From NCBI GenBank assembly GCA_903830915.1, contig CAIKVR010000377.1, forward strand, positions 1 to 53,614: DNA of 53,614 bases, read 5' to 3'. This document shows positions 8,100 through 18,571 of this stretch, one piece after another (positions within the stretch are counted from its first letter, which is position 1; each line of letters opens with the position of its first letter). This stretch comes from an uncultured Bacteroidales bacterium (GTDB lineage Bacteria > Bacteroidota > Bacteroidia > Bacteroidales > Paludibacteraceae). The notes under the pieces are model-generated. The model worked only from the letters and a program-made list of their open reading frames with translations, searched no databases and had not been told where the DNA came from. The translations under genes were made by a program, and so were the position numbers.

Positions 8100-11000
8100 A
8101 TGAAAAACAACAGAAACGGCAAAAAATTCCTCCGGAACTTTGTGTGGCTATTCATACTAATAAACATGAATACATTGGTCGCATTTTCCCAGTTCAAATT
8201 AAGCGGAACTGTAACTGACACAAATAAAGAGCCCTTAATTGGTGTGAACATTAAAATTATTGGTACAAATACAGGAACAATTACTGATGTAGATGGAAAA
8301 TATTCCCTACAGGCAAAGGATAGCAAATCATTAATTGCATTTTCGTATATCGGCTATAAAAATGTAGTTCAGGCTGTTGGAACAGCGAAAAAACTGGATA
8401 TCGTGATGGAGCAAGACACAAAAGCTATTGATGAGGTAGTGGTAGTTGCTTACGGAACACAACAAAAATCACACTTAACAGGAGCTGTTTCCTCCATTAA
8501 AGGTGAAAAAATGGATGATATTCCGGTTTCAAGTATTGGTCAAGCATTACAAGGGAAACTTGCGGGAGTAACAATAAATCAGTTTGACCCGGAAGCAGGT
8601 GAAGCTCCGGTTATTCGTGTTCGTGGGTTGGGTTCAATCAGTGCAGATTCAGGTCCGCTGATTGTTGTAGATGGATTCCCTATCCCTGATGGTTTATCAT
8701 CCGTAAATATGGGAGATGTGGAGTCAATTGAAGTGCTAAAAGATGCAGCTTCTGCGTCATTATATGGCTCACGCGCTGCAGGTGGTGTAATTCTGATTAC
8801 AACCAAAAGTGGTAATGTTGCTAAACCAAAATACAATTTTAAAATGTATTCAGGAGTTCGTAACGTAATGAAGTTAAATAAAATGTTAACAACCGCTGAA
8901 TATGTTCAGTTGCTTTATGATGAAGCAGCAATGCGTATGCAGGATCCTGCTGTAGATGGCACTATATATAATGCTACTTCTAATCCAAACGGAACAATGA
9001 AATATAATCAGATTGCTACAGCTGATCAGGCAGCCTATTTAATTGAACATTATTTACTGGATCAACCAACCGATTGGCAGCACGAAGCATTGCGTGGAAA
9101 TGGCTCAAATCAAAATTTTGAATTAAGTGCATCAGGAGGTGATAAAACAACCAAATATTTTGTTTCAGGTAACTATCTGAAAGAAGATGGTGTGATGAGG
9201 TATAGTAATTATGATAAATACAGTGTTCGTGCCAAAATTGATATTACATTGTCAAAAGCCGTAACTATTGGTTTAAACTTATCACCGACCTACAGCCGAC
9301 AAACAAAACCGGCAGTAAATCTGGTCGATTTTATGCGATCTCCCACCTGGTTGCCTGTACGTAATAATGCAGCCATGGCTGCATTTAATGGTACTGTTGA
9401 AGGGGCTTATTGCCAACCGAATAATTTTACGTTTGCTTCAATTAGTGGTACCGGACTGAACGGTGAATCATGGTTTGTTCCAACTGCAAGTGTATCTGGT
9501 TCTACTTCTCAAAATCCCGTTTCTCAAAATGAAAGAACTAATATTTCTACAGATGATTATCGTTTACAAGCAGGTTCATATATTTTGATTAATATTTTAC
9601 CTGGATTGAACTTCAAAACAGCAAACAGCGCTTTTACACAGTATAAAGAGTATAATCAAACTGAACAAACATCAGCCACACAAGAAGGTTCGCCAAACAG
9701 ACTGACACGTCAGACTACTCTTCATACCGAATTATTATCTGAAAACACACTGAATTTTTCCCGTAAATTTGGAAGTCATGATATTACTGTCATGGCTGGT
9801 TTCACTTATCAAAAAACAGGCAACAGATATAATCAAATGGTTGCTACCAATTTTCCAAACGATCAGGTTTTCTCATTTAATCTGGCATCTTCATTAATTC
9901 TGGATAATCAGAATTCTACCCCAACTATAAATGGTGTTAGTTCTTTTTATTATACAGAAGCACTTGAATCTTTTATAGGTCGATTAACTTATGCTTATCA
10001 GGGTAAGTATTTATTCTCAGCCAGTGTTCGTACCGATGGTAGTTCTAAATTTGCCGATAATCACAAATGGGGAACTTTCCCTGCCGGTTCAATTGGTTGG
10101 CGTGCTTCCGAAGAGAGGTTTCTTAAAAAATTCGATTGGCTTTCAAATCTGAAATTCCGTGCCAGCTATGGTTTGACTGGCAACAACAAAATTCCACAAT
10201 ATTCGTACATGAACGCATACAATACTTCTAATTATGTTCTGGGATTTGGTACAGGAACATTAATTCCCGGAGTTGCAGGCACAGATGCATTTATTGGCAA
10301 CCCAAACATAACCTGGGAACAAACTGAGGAAGGTAACTACGGAGTTGATTTAGGATTGTTTAATAGTAAAGTAAATATTTCTGTTGAATACTATAATTCC
10401 AACACCATCCAATTATTGCTTCAACAGCCAATAATGAGTATAACAGGTCATAATACATTCTGGAATAACATAGGGAAAGTAAATAACCAGGGTATTGAAT
10501 TTGAAATAACTACAACCAATATCGATTATAAGGGATTTACCTGGAAAACCACTGCTAATATTGCTCATAATCAAAATACTCTGATTAACTATGGAAGCAG
10601 TGAACCCGGAACTTATGTTGATAACTTTGGTGAACGAAGCGAAGTATATCGTGCTCAGGTGGGGATGCCATCCATTCAGTATTTCGGATATGTGCAGGAA
10701 GGTGTCTGGACTTCATGGGCAGAATGTAATATAGCAAAGGCAACCTATAATAAAGCCGGTACACCTGCTGTATATGCAAAATATGCTCCATTGCCCGGAG
10801 CAGAAAAAGTCAAAGATTTGAATGGTGATGGTAATATTACACCTGAAGACCGTACATTTATCGGCTCACCGTTTCCAGATTTCACGTATGGAATTACCAA
10901 TACATTTAGTTATAGTGGTTTTGAGTTAAGCTTTCTATTTCAGGGTGTTAAAGGTGGTAAACTTATTGATGGTAATATGAACTATAATGAAACTTTACGA

Positions 11001-11390
11001 TCTACTGCGGTTTACCTTGCTAATCGTTGGGTAAGTCCAATGTTCCCTGGCGATGGAATGACTACCTATGATAAGAATACCTCTGGTGGTGATTTGATTT
11101 TAACCGATCATGCTTTGCAGGATGCTTCATACCTTGCCATGCGTGATTGTACATTTGGGTATACACTTCCTCCTAAAATTGTAAAATCCTTTGGATTAAG
11201 TAAATTAAGGCTGTATTTCTCAGGAAATAACTTGTTATATTTCATGGCATCGAGTTACAAAGGAATTAATCCTGAAGCAAGAATGAAATCCGGTCCATAT
11301 TCAAGCGCTTTCCCTTTAGTGGATGGTTATCAACGCGGCTCGTTTCCTTTAAACAGGACTTATACACTGGGTGTTGATATTAATTTCTGA
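8100..11390 (+). CDS. susC: SusC-family TonB-dependent glycan transporter
   Basis: This outer-membrane importer takes up oligosaccharides in complex with the SusD lid. The 1096 residues comprise a signal peptide (1-31, ending LVAFSQ), a carboxypeptidase-regulatory-like domain (about 33-112, GTVTDTNKEPLIGVNIKIIG), a TonB-box region (about 113-125), a plug (about 125-240, with the family hallmark SIEVLKDAASASLYGSRAAG) and a 22-strand-type barrel ending in the aromatic C-terminus TYTLGVDINF. It is the first gene of unit A, behind promoter and operator A, and lies 51 bases from SusD. Length and motifs are normal. The cargo, probably acidic lyase products, is inferred from neighbours only. Confidence 0.97.
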   Translation: MKNNRNGKKFLRNFVWLFILINMNTLVAFSQFKLSGTVTDTNKEPLIGVNIKIIGTNTGTITDVDGKYSLQAKDSKSLIAFSYIGYKNVVQAVGTAKKLDIVMEQDTKAIDEVVVVAYGTQQKSHLTGAVSSIKGEKMDDIPVSSIGQALQGKLAGVTINQFDPEAGEAPVIRVRGLGSISADSGPLIVVDGFPIPDGLSSVNMGDVESIEVLKDAASASLYGSRAAGGVILITTKSGNVAKPKYNFKMYSGVRNVMKLNKMLTTAEYVQLLYDEAAMRMQDPAVDGTIYNATSNPNGTMKYNQIATADQAAYLIEHYLLDQPTDWQHEALRGNGSNQNFELSASGGDKTTKYFVSGNYLKEDGVMRYSNYDKYSVRAKIDITLSKAVTIGLNLSPTYSRQTKPAVNLVDFMRSPTWLPVRNNAAMAAFNGTVEGAYCQPNNFTFASISGTGLNGESWFVPTASVSGSTSQNPVSQNERTNISTDDYRLQAGSYILINILPGLNFKTANSAFTQYKEYNQTEQTSATQEGSPNRLTRQTTLHTELLSENTLNFSRKFGSHDITVMAGFTYQKTGNRYNQMVATNFPNDQVFSFNLASSLILDNQNSTPTINGVSSFYYTEALESFIGRLTYAYQGKYLFSASVRTDGSSKFADNHKWGTFPAGSIGWRASEERFLKKFDWLSNLKFRASYGLTGNNKIPQYSYMNAYNTSNYVLGFGTGTLIPGVAGTDAFIGNPNITWEQTEEGNYGVDLGLFNSKVNISVEYYNSNTIQLLLQQPIMSITGHNTFWNNIGKVNNQGIEFEITTTNIDYKGFTWKTTANIAHNQNTLINYGSSEPGTYVDNFGERSEVYRAQVGMPSIQYFGYVQEGVWTSWAECNIAKATYNKAGTPAVYAKYAPLPGAEKVKDLNGDGNITPEDRTFIGSPFPDFTYGITNTFSYSGFELSFLFQGVKGGKLIDGNMNYNETLRSTAVYLANRWVSPMFPGDGMTTYDKNTSGGDLILTDHALQDASYLAMRDCTFGYTLPPKIVKSFGLSKLRLYFSGNNLLYFMASSYKGINPEARMKSGPYSSAFPLVDGYQRGSFPLNRTYTLGVDINF

Positions 11391-11441
11391 TAATAATTTA
11401 ATTTTTATTTAAAAAAGTTCGGATTTAAAAAAAGTAAGAAA

Positions 11442-13046
11442 ATGAAAAATAAAATAGCAATATTTATAGCATTAGTATCCATTTTTATGGTTTCATCCTG
11501 TAACGATATGATTACAGATAACCAGGAATCAAAACTTAATCAGGAAGGATTTTACAATTCTCCAATAAGTATACAATATGGAGTAATGGGCTGTTATTCG
11601 GGCATGCAACGGATTATTGTTGATGAATGGAAATTTACAGAAAACAGAACCGATAACAGTTGTGTGGCAAATACAGGCACAGGCACAACAAGAAGAGTTG
11701 ATTATTGTGATATCCGTTTCTTCAGAACACCTCCAAGTCAACCTATGTTGTTAGAATTCTGGCGTAACTATTTCTCAAATATCATGAATGTAAATGCCGT
11801 TCTGCCGTCTGTGGTAAAAGGTCAAACCATAATCCCTTCCGAAACATTACGTGCTCAATACGAAGGTGAATTGTTGTTTATAAGGGCTTACCATTATTTC
11901 TCACTGGTGACTCTATGGGGCGACATGTTTAAGGTTACTGGTTTACTGGATAAAGATCAGGCAAAAACGTTGAAAAGATTACCAGTTGACTCCATTTATG
12001 CCGAACTAATTATGCCTGATTTGAAAAAAGCTGCCGCACAATTACCTTCAATTTATGCTTATAATGATTTAGGCAGAGTTACAAAATGGGCCGCAAAAGG
12101 TATGTTGGCTAAAGCATATATTACCCGTCATGGTACTAATGATTTAGATTCTGCCCTAGTTCTTATCAACGATATAATAACTAATAGTCCACATGGATTA
12201 CTGACAACCGGTGCAGTAATTGCAGGAAAACAATTAACTCCTTATGGTAGCATTTTTGATATCACTAACGAAATGAATAAGGAAATAATTTTTGCTATTC
12301 GTTTCAAAGGTGGAACTTCGGGCATTGGGTCACCATTTTGGTCAAATTTTGCACCCGATGGTTCACCAACAGGACTTTTCCTTAATGTAGGAACTCCGGG
12401 TGGCGATAACAATGCAACCCCTAATGACCTTTTACCTAAATTTTATGCGGATACAACTGCCGGTATTCCTAACATAAGATTTCATCAGTCGGTAATTTGG
12501 TACGGCAAAAAAGCATCCTCGATGATTGGAGCTCCCGGAAAATGGGTAGATCCAACTATTCAACAGGTTAACCAGGGTGAAAATGACTGGATAGTGTTAC
12601 GTTTTGCCGATTTATTATTGCTGCGGGCTGAGATTTTAGCTCAGGGTACTACTCCCGACCTTGCCCGAACTGATGTTAACACAATACGGGCAAGAGCAGG
12701 TGTTACACAATACACCACAGCATTTGCATCAAATACTGATGCGCTGGATAAAGTTTATCTTGAAAGACGACTTGAATTTGCATTTGAAGATATCCGTTGG
12801 TTTGATTTACTGCGTATGAATAAATCTTATGGTGATCCTGAAAAAGCGATTAAAATATTAAAATATGAAATGACCGATCCAAATAGTCTTGATTATTATA
12901 ATATTTACTCAAAATACAAACCAATTATACCACCATCATCGGAATATTTTAAAACAAGCAAACTTTTATTACCAATTCCTCAACAGGAAATAGATACTTA
13001 CAATTCAGGCAACAGCTTAACCTTATCACAAAATGATGGCTATTAA
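11442..13046 (+). CDS. susD: SusD/RagB-family surface lipoprotein
   Basis: This surface-exposed lipoprotein caps the SusC barrel and captures glycan. The 534 residues start with a lipoprotein signal (FMVSSC, Cys near residue 20). TPR-like helices follow (for example the GELLFIRAYHYFSLVTLWGD segment near 145). The conserved C-terminal part includes WIVLRFADLLLLRAEILAQ near 390 and LERRLEFAFEDIRWFDLLR near 440. The stop overlaps the upstream Met of the next reading frame, consistent with one transcript. Confidence 0.97.
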   Translation: MKNKIAIFIALVSIFMVSSCNDMITDNQESKLNQEGFYNSPISIQYGVMGCYSGMQRIIVDEWKFTENRTDNSCVANTGTGTTRRVDYCDIRFFRTPPSQPMLLEFWRNYFSNIMNVNAVLPSVVKGQTIIPSETLRAQYEGELLFIRAYHYFSLVTLWGDMFKVTGLLDKDQAKTLKRLPVDSIYAELIMPDLKKAAAQLPSIYAYNDLGRVTKWAAKGMLAKAYITRHGTNDLDSALVLINDIITNSPHGLLTTGAVIAGKQLTPYGSIFDITNEMNKEIIFAIRFKGGTSGIGSPFWSNFAPDGSPTGLFLNVGTPGGDNNATPNDLLPKFYADTTAGIPNIRFHQSVIWYGKKASSMIGAPGKWVDPTIQQVNQGENDWIVLRFADLLLLRAEILAQGTTPDLARTDVNTIRARAGVTQYTTAFASNTDALDKVYLERRLEFAFEDIRWFDLLRMNKSYGDPEKAIKILKYEMTDPNSLDYYNIYSKYKPIIPPSSEYFKTSKLLLPIPQQEIDTYNSGNSLTLSQNDGY

Positions 13047-13065
13047 TCTTTGTAAAATTTTAAAC

Positions 13066-14214
13066 ATGAAATATCCAACTAAACTATCATTTTTATTCCA
13101 ATTATGTATTGTTCTTGGAATAAGTATTACTTCGTGTACCAAAGAAGATCCGGTGATTCTTAAGGTAAAACCAACAGCTGACTTTATTAATCAGTATAAA
13201 GATTATTATACAACTCAACGACAAATTCTGGATACCTGTTATGCCGGCTATAAAAGAGGCAATACAGGATATAAGAAAGGATATTATAATCAAAGTCAGA
13301 TTGCTCTGAATTTTCAGAAATACTATGCCGCTTATCTGGCCGATTTAAAAACCGATTCCACGTTACTTGCAAATCCTGATGTTACATTAGGTGAATTAAT
13401 AGTTATAAATAAAAAAATGGCAACTTCGGGATTTAATTTTATAACCAGAGTTAATCTTTGTGATCATTCAGAGCTCTACGATTCAATAGTTGCAGGAAAT
13501 AAAGTTTATTCATCCATAGTTCAATTTTCCGGGTATAACGGATCTGCTGCCGGTAAAGTGTTAGGGTATGATAAAGGTCAATTATTATTGGTGCTTACGA
13601 ATGCCGGATATGTCCGAGATTCAGCCACATACACTACTCCATTAATGAATAGGTCACTTACAACAATAAAGGCTGCAATATCATCTTTTTACAATGCAAT
13701 TATTCCAAGTGATTTGGAGACATATAAAGCAAAATGTTTTAGTTATATCAAAGATCAATTAGTTTTGTGTTATAATGTGAAAGTAGGATATGGGTTTAAT
13801 GAATATGTACCTTACGTTTACAACAACTATTTGACCGCATTACGTGCAGATTCTATTCTTGCCGACCCGGCCTCGTCAAAACAAGCAACTTCGGTGGAGA
13901 TAATGGCGAGGGGTATGATAACACTGGGATCAAATGTACCACCTTCAGGTCCACGTGTTAACTTTACTCCAAGTATATCATACCGAATCACTCTGAATGA
14001 TTCTATCATTGCAGCTCAAACATTGTATAATAACACTACTCCCGGTACTGCGAAAGGTCAGGTTGCCCCATCTGTAAAAACTACTTTTAAGACTGCAATT
14101 GATGCTGCCACAACAAGTAGAGATACACCAACTACTACTGATGCAAATATTAGTGTAGCTGTTGTAAATTTAGAAAAAGCAAAACTGATTTTTATTAGTG
14201 CAATTGTGAAATAA
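13066..14214 (+). CDS. Surface lipoprotein, candidate glycan-binding protein
   Basis: A 382-residue predicted lipoprotein in the position where PULs carry their surface glycan-binding protein (SusE/F-like). I start it at 13066 because MKYPTKLSFLFQLC gives a proper signal ending SITSC; an upstream in-frame ATG at 13033 overlaps the SusD stop. The body is rich in Tyr and Thr and I cannot assign it to a named family. The last 70 or so residues (LYNNTTPGTAKGQV... NISVAVVNLEKAKLIFISAI) resemble a FIVAR-type helical module. Glycan binding is inferred from position and lipidation only. Confidence 0.7.
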   Translation: MKYPTKLSFLFQLCIVLGISITSCTKEDPVILKVKPTADFINQYKDYYTTQRQILDTCYAGYKRGNTGYKKGYYNQSQIALNFQKYYAAYLADLKTDSTLLANPDVTLGELIVINKKMATSGFNFITRVNLCDHSELYDSIVAGNKVYSSIVQFSGYNGSAAGKVLGYDKGQLLLVLTNAGYVRDSATYTTPLMNRSLTTIKAAISSFYNAIIPSDLETYKAKCFSYIKDQLVLCYNVKVGYGFNEYVPYVYNNYLTALRADSILADPASSKQATSVEIMARGMITLGSNVPPSGPRVNFTPSISYRITLNDSIIAAQTLYNNTTPGTAKGQVAPSVKTTFKTAIDAATTSRDTPTTTDANISVAVVNLEKAKLIFISAIVK

Positions 14215-14295
14215 TCCATCATTGAAATTCTACTTTCAGAAATATTAAAAGATGAATTTCATTCAACTATTGTCTATAATTTAATTTAAATTGTC

Positions 14296-16701
14296 ATGAT
14301 GAACGTGATAAGTAAATTTATACACCTCGCTTTTTCAGTTGTTTTTCTGCTTTCTTTTAGCCTGAATGCTGAAAACAAAGTAATTAAGACATCAAACATT
14401 GGTGAGCTAAATCAAGGAGTGAAAACTGCCAAACCCGGAGATTGTATTGTTATGACCGATGGCGTATGGAAAGATGTTCAAATAGTATTCAAAGGTAAAG
14501 GAACAACAAAGAAACACATAACCTTACGGGCTGAAACTCCCGGAAAAGTTTCGATTGAAGGACAATCCTCACTGTCACTTTCAGGTGATTATTTGGATGT
14601 GAATGGTCTTGTTTTCAGAAACGGATTTAGTCCGAGCGAGGCGGTTATCAATTTTCAAACATCATTGAAAGATTATGCATATCATTGTACTGTAAGTGAA
14701 TGTGTTATCGACAAATTCAATCAGTTCGTTCGCGAAAAAGCCGATCACTGGATTATCTTGTGGGGGAAATACAACACAGTAAGTAATTGTTATTTTGGCG
14801 GAAAATCCAATGTAGGAACTACGCTTATAGTCTGTCCAAACGATTCTAACAGTATTCACAACAAACACTACATTTACCGCAACTATTTCGGACGACGCCC
14901 ACGCTTGGGATCGAACGGAGGCGAATCGATTCGCATCGGAACGGGAGAAGTTTGTACACTAAGTTCCGAAACAGTGGTGGAAGAAAATTATTTTGAACAT
15001 TGCAGTGGCGAAGTGGAAATTATCTCGAACAAATCCTGCAATAATCAATTCATAAACAATACTTTCTTCGAATCGGAAGGTAGCTTGGTACTTCGTCACG
15101 GAAATAACGCATTGGTAAAAGGTAACTGGTTTATTGGCAACGGAAAACCATTTACGGGTGGTGTAAGGGTGATAAACGAAGGTCACAAAATCTACAATAA
15201 TTACTTTTACAAACTTCGTGGCGACGAGTTCCGTTCACCGCTTACCATCATGAATGCAATACCCGACTCACCACCGACGGGTTATGCCGCGGTGAAAAAT
15301 GTGATTATTGCTAACAATACATGGTATGATTGTTCGCTGCCTTGGAATTTTTGTGTGGGTGTCGGCGAACGAAACCGTACAGTTACACCTCAAAATGTAC
15401 AGATTATCAATAATATAGTCGATTGTCCGAACGATACAGTATTGAGTAAAAGTTACGACAAAACTGATGGATTCAGGTTTGCAAATAACCTGATGATCAG
15501 TAAAAAAGGTCTATCAGTTGAAAAAGGGGCAATTTCAGGTGAAATCCTGAAATCGCAGTCAACTGATATTGAAACAATTTACACCAAAACTGAGGGACAG
15601 AAAATACCGTTTATCAGCATGGATATTGTTGGACAATCGAGTTTGAATCCAACTGTAGGTGCATTTCAAAATGAACCATCGAAAACGGAAATAGCAAGTG
15701 CCAGAATCTGTGGTCCATTATGGTATAAACCCGATTTAAGTCAATTAAAGAAAGAGTTTTCAAAAGGTAAAACGATTATAGTAAAAGCCCGAACCGATAA
15801 TTTAGCCGAAGCAGTGACTAAAGCAGAAGCTGGTGATATATTGATGCTGGCCGAAGGCGAACATATACTGACTAAAAAAATCCTACTTTCTAAAAGTATC
15901 TCCATTACATCTTCCTCAAAATCAGTCTCAAAACCGGTTATAAAAATGAAAACTGCCAAAGGTGACGAATCTTTGTTTGAGTTAGTATCGGATGTGTATG
16001 TCCATTTCAAAAGTGTGAGAATTGATGGCGAAGGCGATAATAAATTAGCAAAATCCCCGAAATATGCTTTTGCTACCGGTGAACATGCGTTGGGTTATTC
16101 CCTATTTATTGACAACTGCGAAATTTCCGGTTTTGGCGTGAAGGATGGTGCAATATTCAATAGTTTGATTAGTACTATGGCCGATTCCATTGTGGTGAAA
16201 AACTCGGTGATTCGTGATTCGTACAGCGGATTCAACCTTCATAAAGAAAAGGAAGATGGCAAGTATAATGCTGAATCAGTGGTTTTTAGCAATTCTGTTT
16301 TTGCCAATTTAGCGGATTGCGTGCTCGATTATTACCGTGGTGGGTACGACGAATCGACCATTGGGGGTTCGCTGTTGATAAATCACTGTGTTTTCGATTC
16401 AATAGGAATTTCAGCAAAAGAATCGATTTTGAAACTATCGCGCATTATGTTCGTGAAAATCAATAATTCTGTTTTCTCAAACTCCGCCGTGAAATCATCC
16501 ATGTTGCTTTGGGGTTTGTACGATAAAGTATCGAGAAGTTGTTTTTACAACTGCCCAAAACCGGAAATTACAAAAGGGGCAAGAATAACCACTTTGACTT
16601 TCGATAATCCACTTTTTGAACCTAAATCTTATTCATTATCTGTCTCTTCACCATTGAAAGGCAAAGCAGTCGATGGTTCAAATATTGGACTAAAAAAATA
16701 A
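14296..16701 (+). CDS. Two-domain PL6 polysaccharide lyase
   Basis: A family PL6 (alginate lyase/chondroitinase B) lyase that cleaves uronic-acid polymers by beta-elimination. The 801 residues have a signal peptide (1-25, ending SLNA) and an N-terminal right-handed beta-helix with the catalytic pair: Lys246 in IISNKS and Arg267 in LRHGN, 21 residues apart as in chondroitinase B and AlyGC. A second beta-helix starts near residue 490 (KTIIVKARTDNLAEAVTKAEAGD). The long two-helix form fits AlyGC-like exolytic members. There is no T9SS tail, so it is probably periplasmic. It sits between the SusCD genes and a beta-helix protein. Substrate (alginate, dermatan or glucuronan type) cannot be set from sequence. 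Confidence 0.9.
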   Translation: MMNVISKFIHLAFSVVFLLSFSLNAENKVIKTSNIGELNQGVKTAKPGDCIVMTDGVWKDVQIVFKGKGTTKKHITLRAETPGKVSIEGQSSLSLSGDYLDVNGLVFRNGFSPSEAVINFQTSLKDYAYHCTVSECVIDKFNQFVREKADHWIILWGKYNTVSNCYFGGKSNVGTTLIVCPNDSNSIHNKHYIYRNYFGRRPRLGSNGGESIRIGTGEVCTLSSETVVEENYFEHCSGEVEIISNKSCNNQFINNTFFESEGSLVLRHGNNALVKGNWFIGNGKPFTGGVRVINEGHKIYNNYFYKLRGDEFRSPLTIMNAIPDSPPTGYAAVKNVIIANNTWYDCSLPWNFCVGVGERNRTVTPQNVQIINNIVDCPNDTVLSKSYDKTDGFRFANNLMISKKGLSVEKGAISGEILKSQSTDIETIYTKTEGQKIPFISMDIVGQSSLNPTVGAFQNEPSKTEIASARICGPLWYKPDLSQLKKEFSKGKTIIVKARTDNLAEAVTKAEAGDILMLAEGEHILTKKILLSKSISITSSSKSVSKPVIKMKTAKGDESLFELVSDVYVHFKSVRIDGEGDNKLAKSPKYAFATGEHALGYSLFIDNCEISGFGVKDGAIFNSLISTMADSIVVKNSVIRDSYSGFNLHKEKEDGKYNAESVVFSNSVFANLADCVLDYYRGGYDESTIGGSLLINHCVFDSIGISAKESILKLSRIMFVKINNSVFSNSAVKSSMLLWGLYDKVSRSCFYNCPKPEITKGARITTLTFDNPLFEPKSYSLSVSSPLKGKAVDGSNIGLKK

Positions 16702-16710
16702 AACCTGACA

Positions 16711-18567
16711 GTGAAAGTTGACTATTCAATACTCTTTTTTTTTCTGTTTATTTTGAGCAATATAAATGCTCAAAATAACTGGCAATCAGCACTCCTGAGT
16801 ATTGATAGTAGCGGAAAAATAACCTACTTTGCCGACAAAGACGGATATATTTTACCCGATTTTAGTCATGCCGGTTTTAAAGGTGGTGGAATAGATTTAC
16901 CTGAAGTTGCAACCGTAAAAACTATATCAGCAATAGCCGGAACTGATAATACTCAAAACATTCAGACTGCAATTGATTACGTTGGCTCATTACCTAAAGA
17001 TGCCAACGGAATTCGTGGTGCAGTGCTTCTGAACGCCGGGAAATATGATATTTATGGAACGATTTATGTAAAAAATGATGGTGTGGTATTGCGCGGTGTT
17101 GGTCAAAGTGCTGATACACTAACTTCCACGATAATTTTTGCACGGGGAAATACTCCAGCTCAACGTGATGTAGTGGTGCTTGGTAATTCTTCAACTCAGA
17201 TTAATGGCAAAATTCAACTTAGCGGAACAACATCAAATATTACTGATGATATAGTACCTGAAGGTGCCTTTAGCTTTAATGTAGAAAACAGTTCACTGTA
17301 TATAGTTGGTGACCGTATCATTATTTATCATCCCTGCACTCAGGCCTGGATTGATGCGGTAAATCAGGGCGGTGTTACTTATCCTGACCCTGCTGCTCCA
17401 ACCGATCCCGATGAACGTTGGGTAGCAGGACAGTTACCAATTTCATATAACAGATTCATTACCAATATATCCGGCAACAAAATTACTGTTGATGCACCTG
17501 TTTTTTATAGCTTACACAAATCCATTTCACAATCCTATTGTTACAAGCCCAATGTGACAAACCTCATCAATCAGGTAGGACTTGAAAACCTGAGAATCGA
17601 TATTGAAACGTTGAGTGGTGATGATGAAAATCATGCATGGGAAGCATCACGCTTTAAAAGCTGTGAAAATTCATGGGCAAAGAACTGTACATTTATTCAT
17701 TTCGGACATTCAGGAATCATCACAGAAGCCTGTACCAGAAGCACTTTTGTTTCTTGCTCTGCCATTGACCCGGTTGCCATTATAACTGGAGAAAGAATGT
17801 ATAATTTCAATACTTATGTTTATTCGCAATTAAATCTGTTTTCAAATTGCTATGCACGCAACGGCCGTCATCACTACATCTCAAACGGCACTTCATCTAC
17901 ATCTGGAAATGTTTTTCTTCGGTGTACTTCTGATTCAATTAATGCTGTGAACGAAGGACACAGGCAATGGACTCAGGGCATGTTGTACGACAATCATAAA
18001 GAAATTAATCTGAAACGTGATTTTGTACTCGGACTGTATAACCGTGTAAACATGGGAACAGGGCATGGCTGGGCAGCTGTACATTCAGTATTATGGAATT
18101 GTGATGTGACAGCCAATTATGGAAAAATTGCATTGCAACAACCTCCAACCGGCCAAAATTATGCCATTGGTTGTATGGCAAAAACAATTACCGGAAATCC
18201 TGTTAGCGCCACTAATTTTCCGATTGGGTATGTCGAAGGTCAGAATAAAGTAGGCTTAGTACCTGCTTCAATTTATGAAGCACAACTTGCTTCACGTAAA
18301 TCAATACGTACATATCAGATAATTCCAACCGAAGAAAAGATAGGACTTTCATCAACAATTACAGATAATTTTCTGAATATCAGTATAAAGAAAAATAATC
18401 AAAAAGCTCATATTCAAATACTTTCTTCACAGGGTAAAGTAGTAAATGAAACAGATTTTACTTATGACAAATTGAAAATAGACATATCAAACCTCCCATC
18501 GAGTGTATATATAATCAATTGCCAAATTGAAAACCAATCCATTAATTCAAAATTTATTAAACTATAA
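16711..18567 (+). CDS. T9SS-secreted beta-helix protein, paralogue 1
   Basis: A 618-residue secreted protein with a signal peptide (ending SNINAQ), a pectate-lyase-like right-handed beta-helix (about 70-520) and a C-terminal T9SS sorting domain (about 545-618). It starts with GTG. It is paralogous to the proteins at 32300 and 48371. All three share an N-terminal IPDFS(W/H)AGYK-type segment, an NGIRGA(V/I)L..AG(K/T)Y strand, an RH motif, H..W..GIL.D, G.GHGW (His452 here), WNC, a Q.PP motif and N(W/Y)AIGC. Conserved His and Arg suggest an enzyme, likely a lyase or hydrolase on the same glycan. I recognise no CAZy family. It follows the PL6 gene by 9 bases. Confidence 0.75.
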   Translation: MKVDYSILFFFLFILSNINAQNNWQSALLSIDSSGKITYFADKDGYILPDFSHAGFKGGGIDLPEVATVKTISAIAGTDNTQNIQTAIDYVGSLPKDANGIRGAVLLNAGKYDIYGTIYVKNDGVVLRGVGQSADTLTSTIIFARGNTPAQRDVVVLGNSSTQINGKIQLSGTTSNITDDIVPEGAFSFNVENSSLYIVGDRIIIYHPCTQAWIDAVNQGGVTYPDPAAPTDPDERWVAGQLPISYNRFITNISGNKITVDAPVFYSLHKSISQSYCYKPNVTNLINQVGLENLRIDIETLSGDDENHAWEASRFKSCENSWAKNCTFIHFGHSGIITEACTRSTFVSCSAIDPVAIITGERMYNFNTYVYSQLNLFSNCYARNGRHHYISNGTSSTSGNVFLRCTSDSINAVNEGHRQWTQGMLYDNHKEINLKRDFVLGLYNRVNMGTGHGWAAVHSVLWNCDVTANYGKIALQQPPTGQNYAIGCMAKTITGNPVSATNFPIGYVEGQNKVGLVPASIYEAQLASRKSIRTYQIIPTEEKIGLSSTITDNFLNISIKKNNQKAHIQILSSQGKVVNETDFTYDKLKIDISNLPSSVYIINCQIENQSINSKFIKL

Positions 18568-18571
18568 ATTT

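Noticed and set aside
14215-14295. Possible hairpin (GAAATTC with GAATTTC) between the surface lipoprotein and PL6 genes
   Set aside because: Short AT-rich arms, no T-run after the stem, and such dyads are expected by chance at this composition.
18527-18571. Upstream in-frame ATG for the PL38-like gene
   Set aside because: It lies inside the preceding T9SS tail and would place a polar segment before the signal peptide; the ATG at 18572 directly follows the previous stop.
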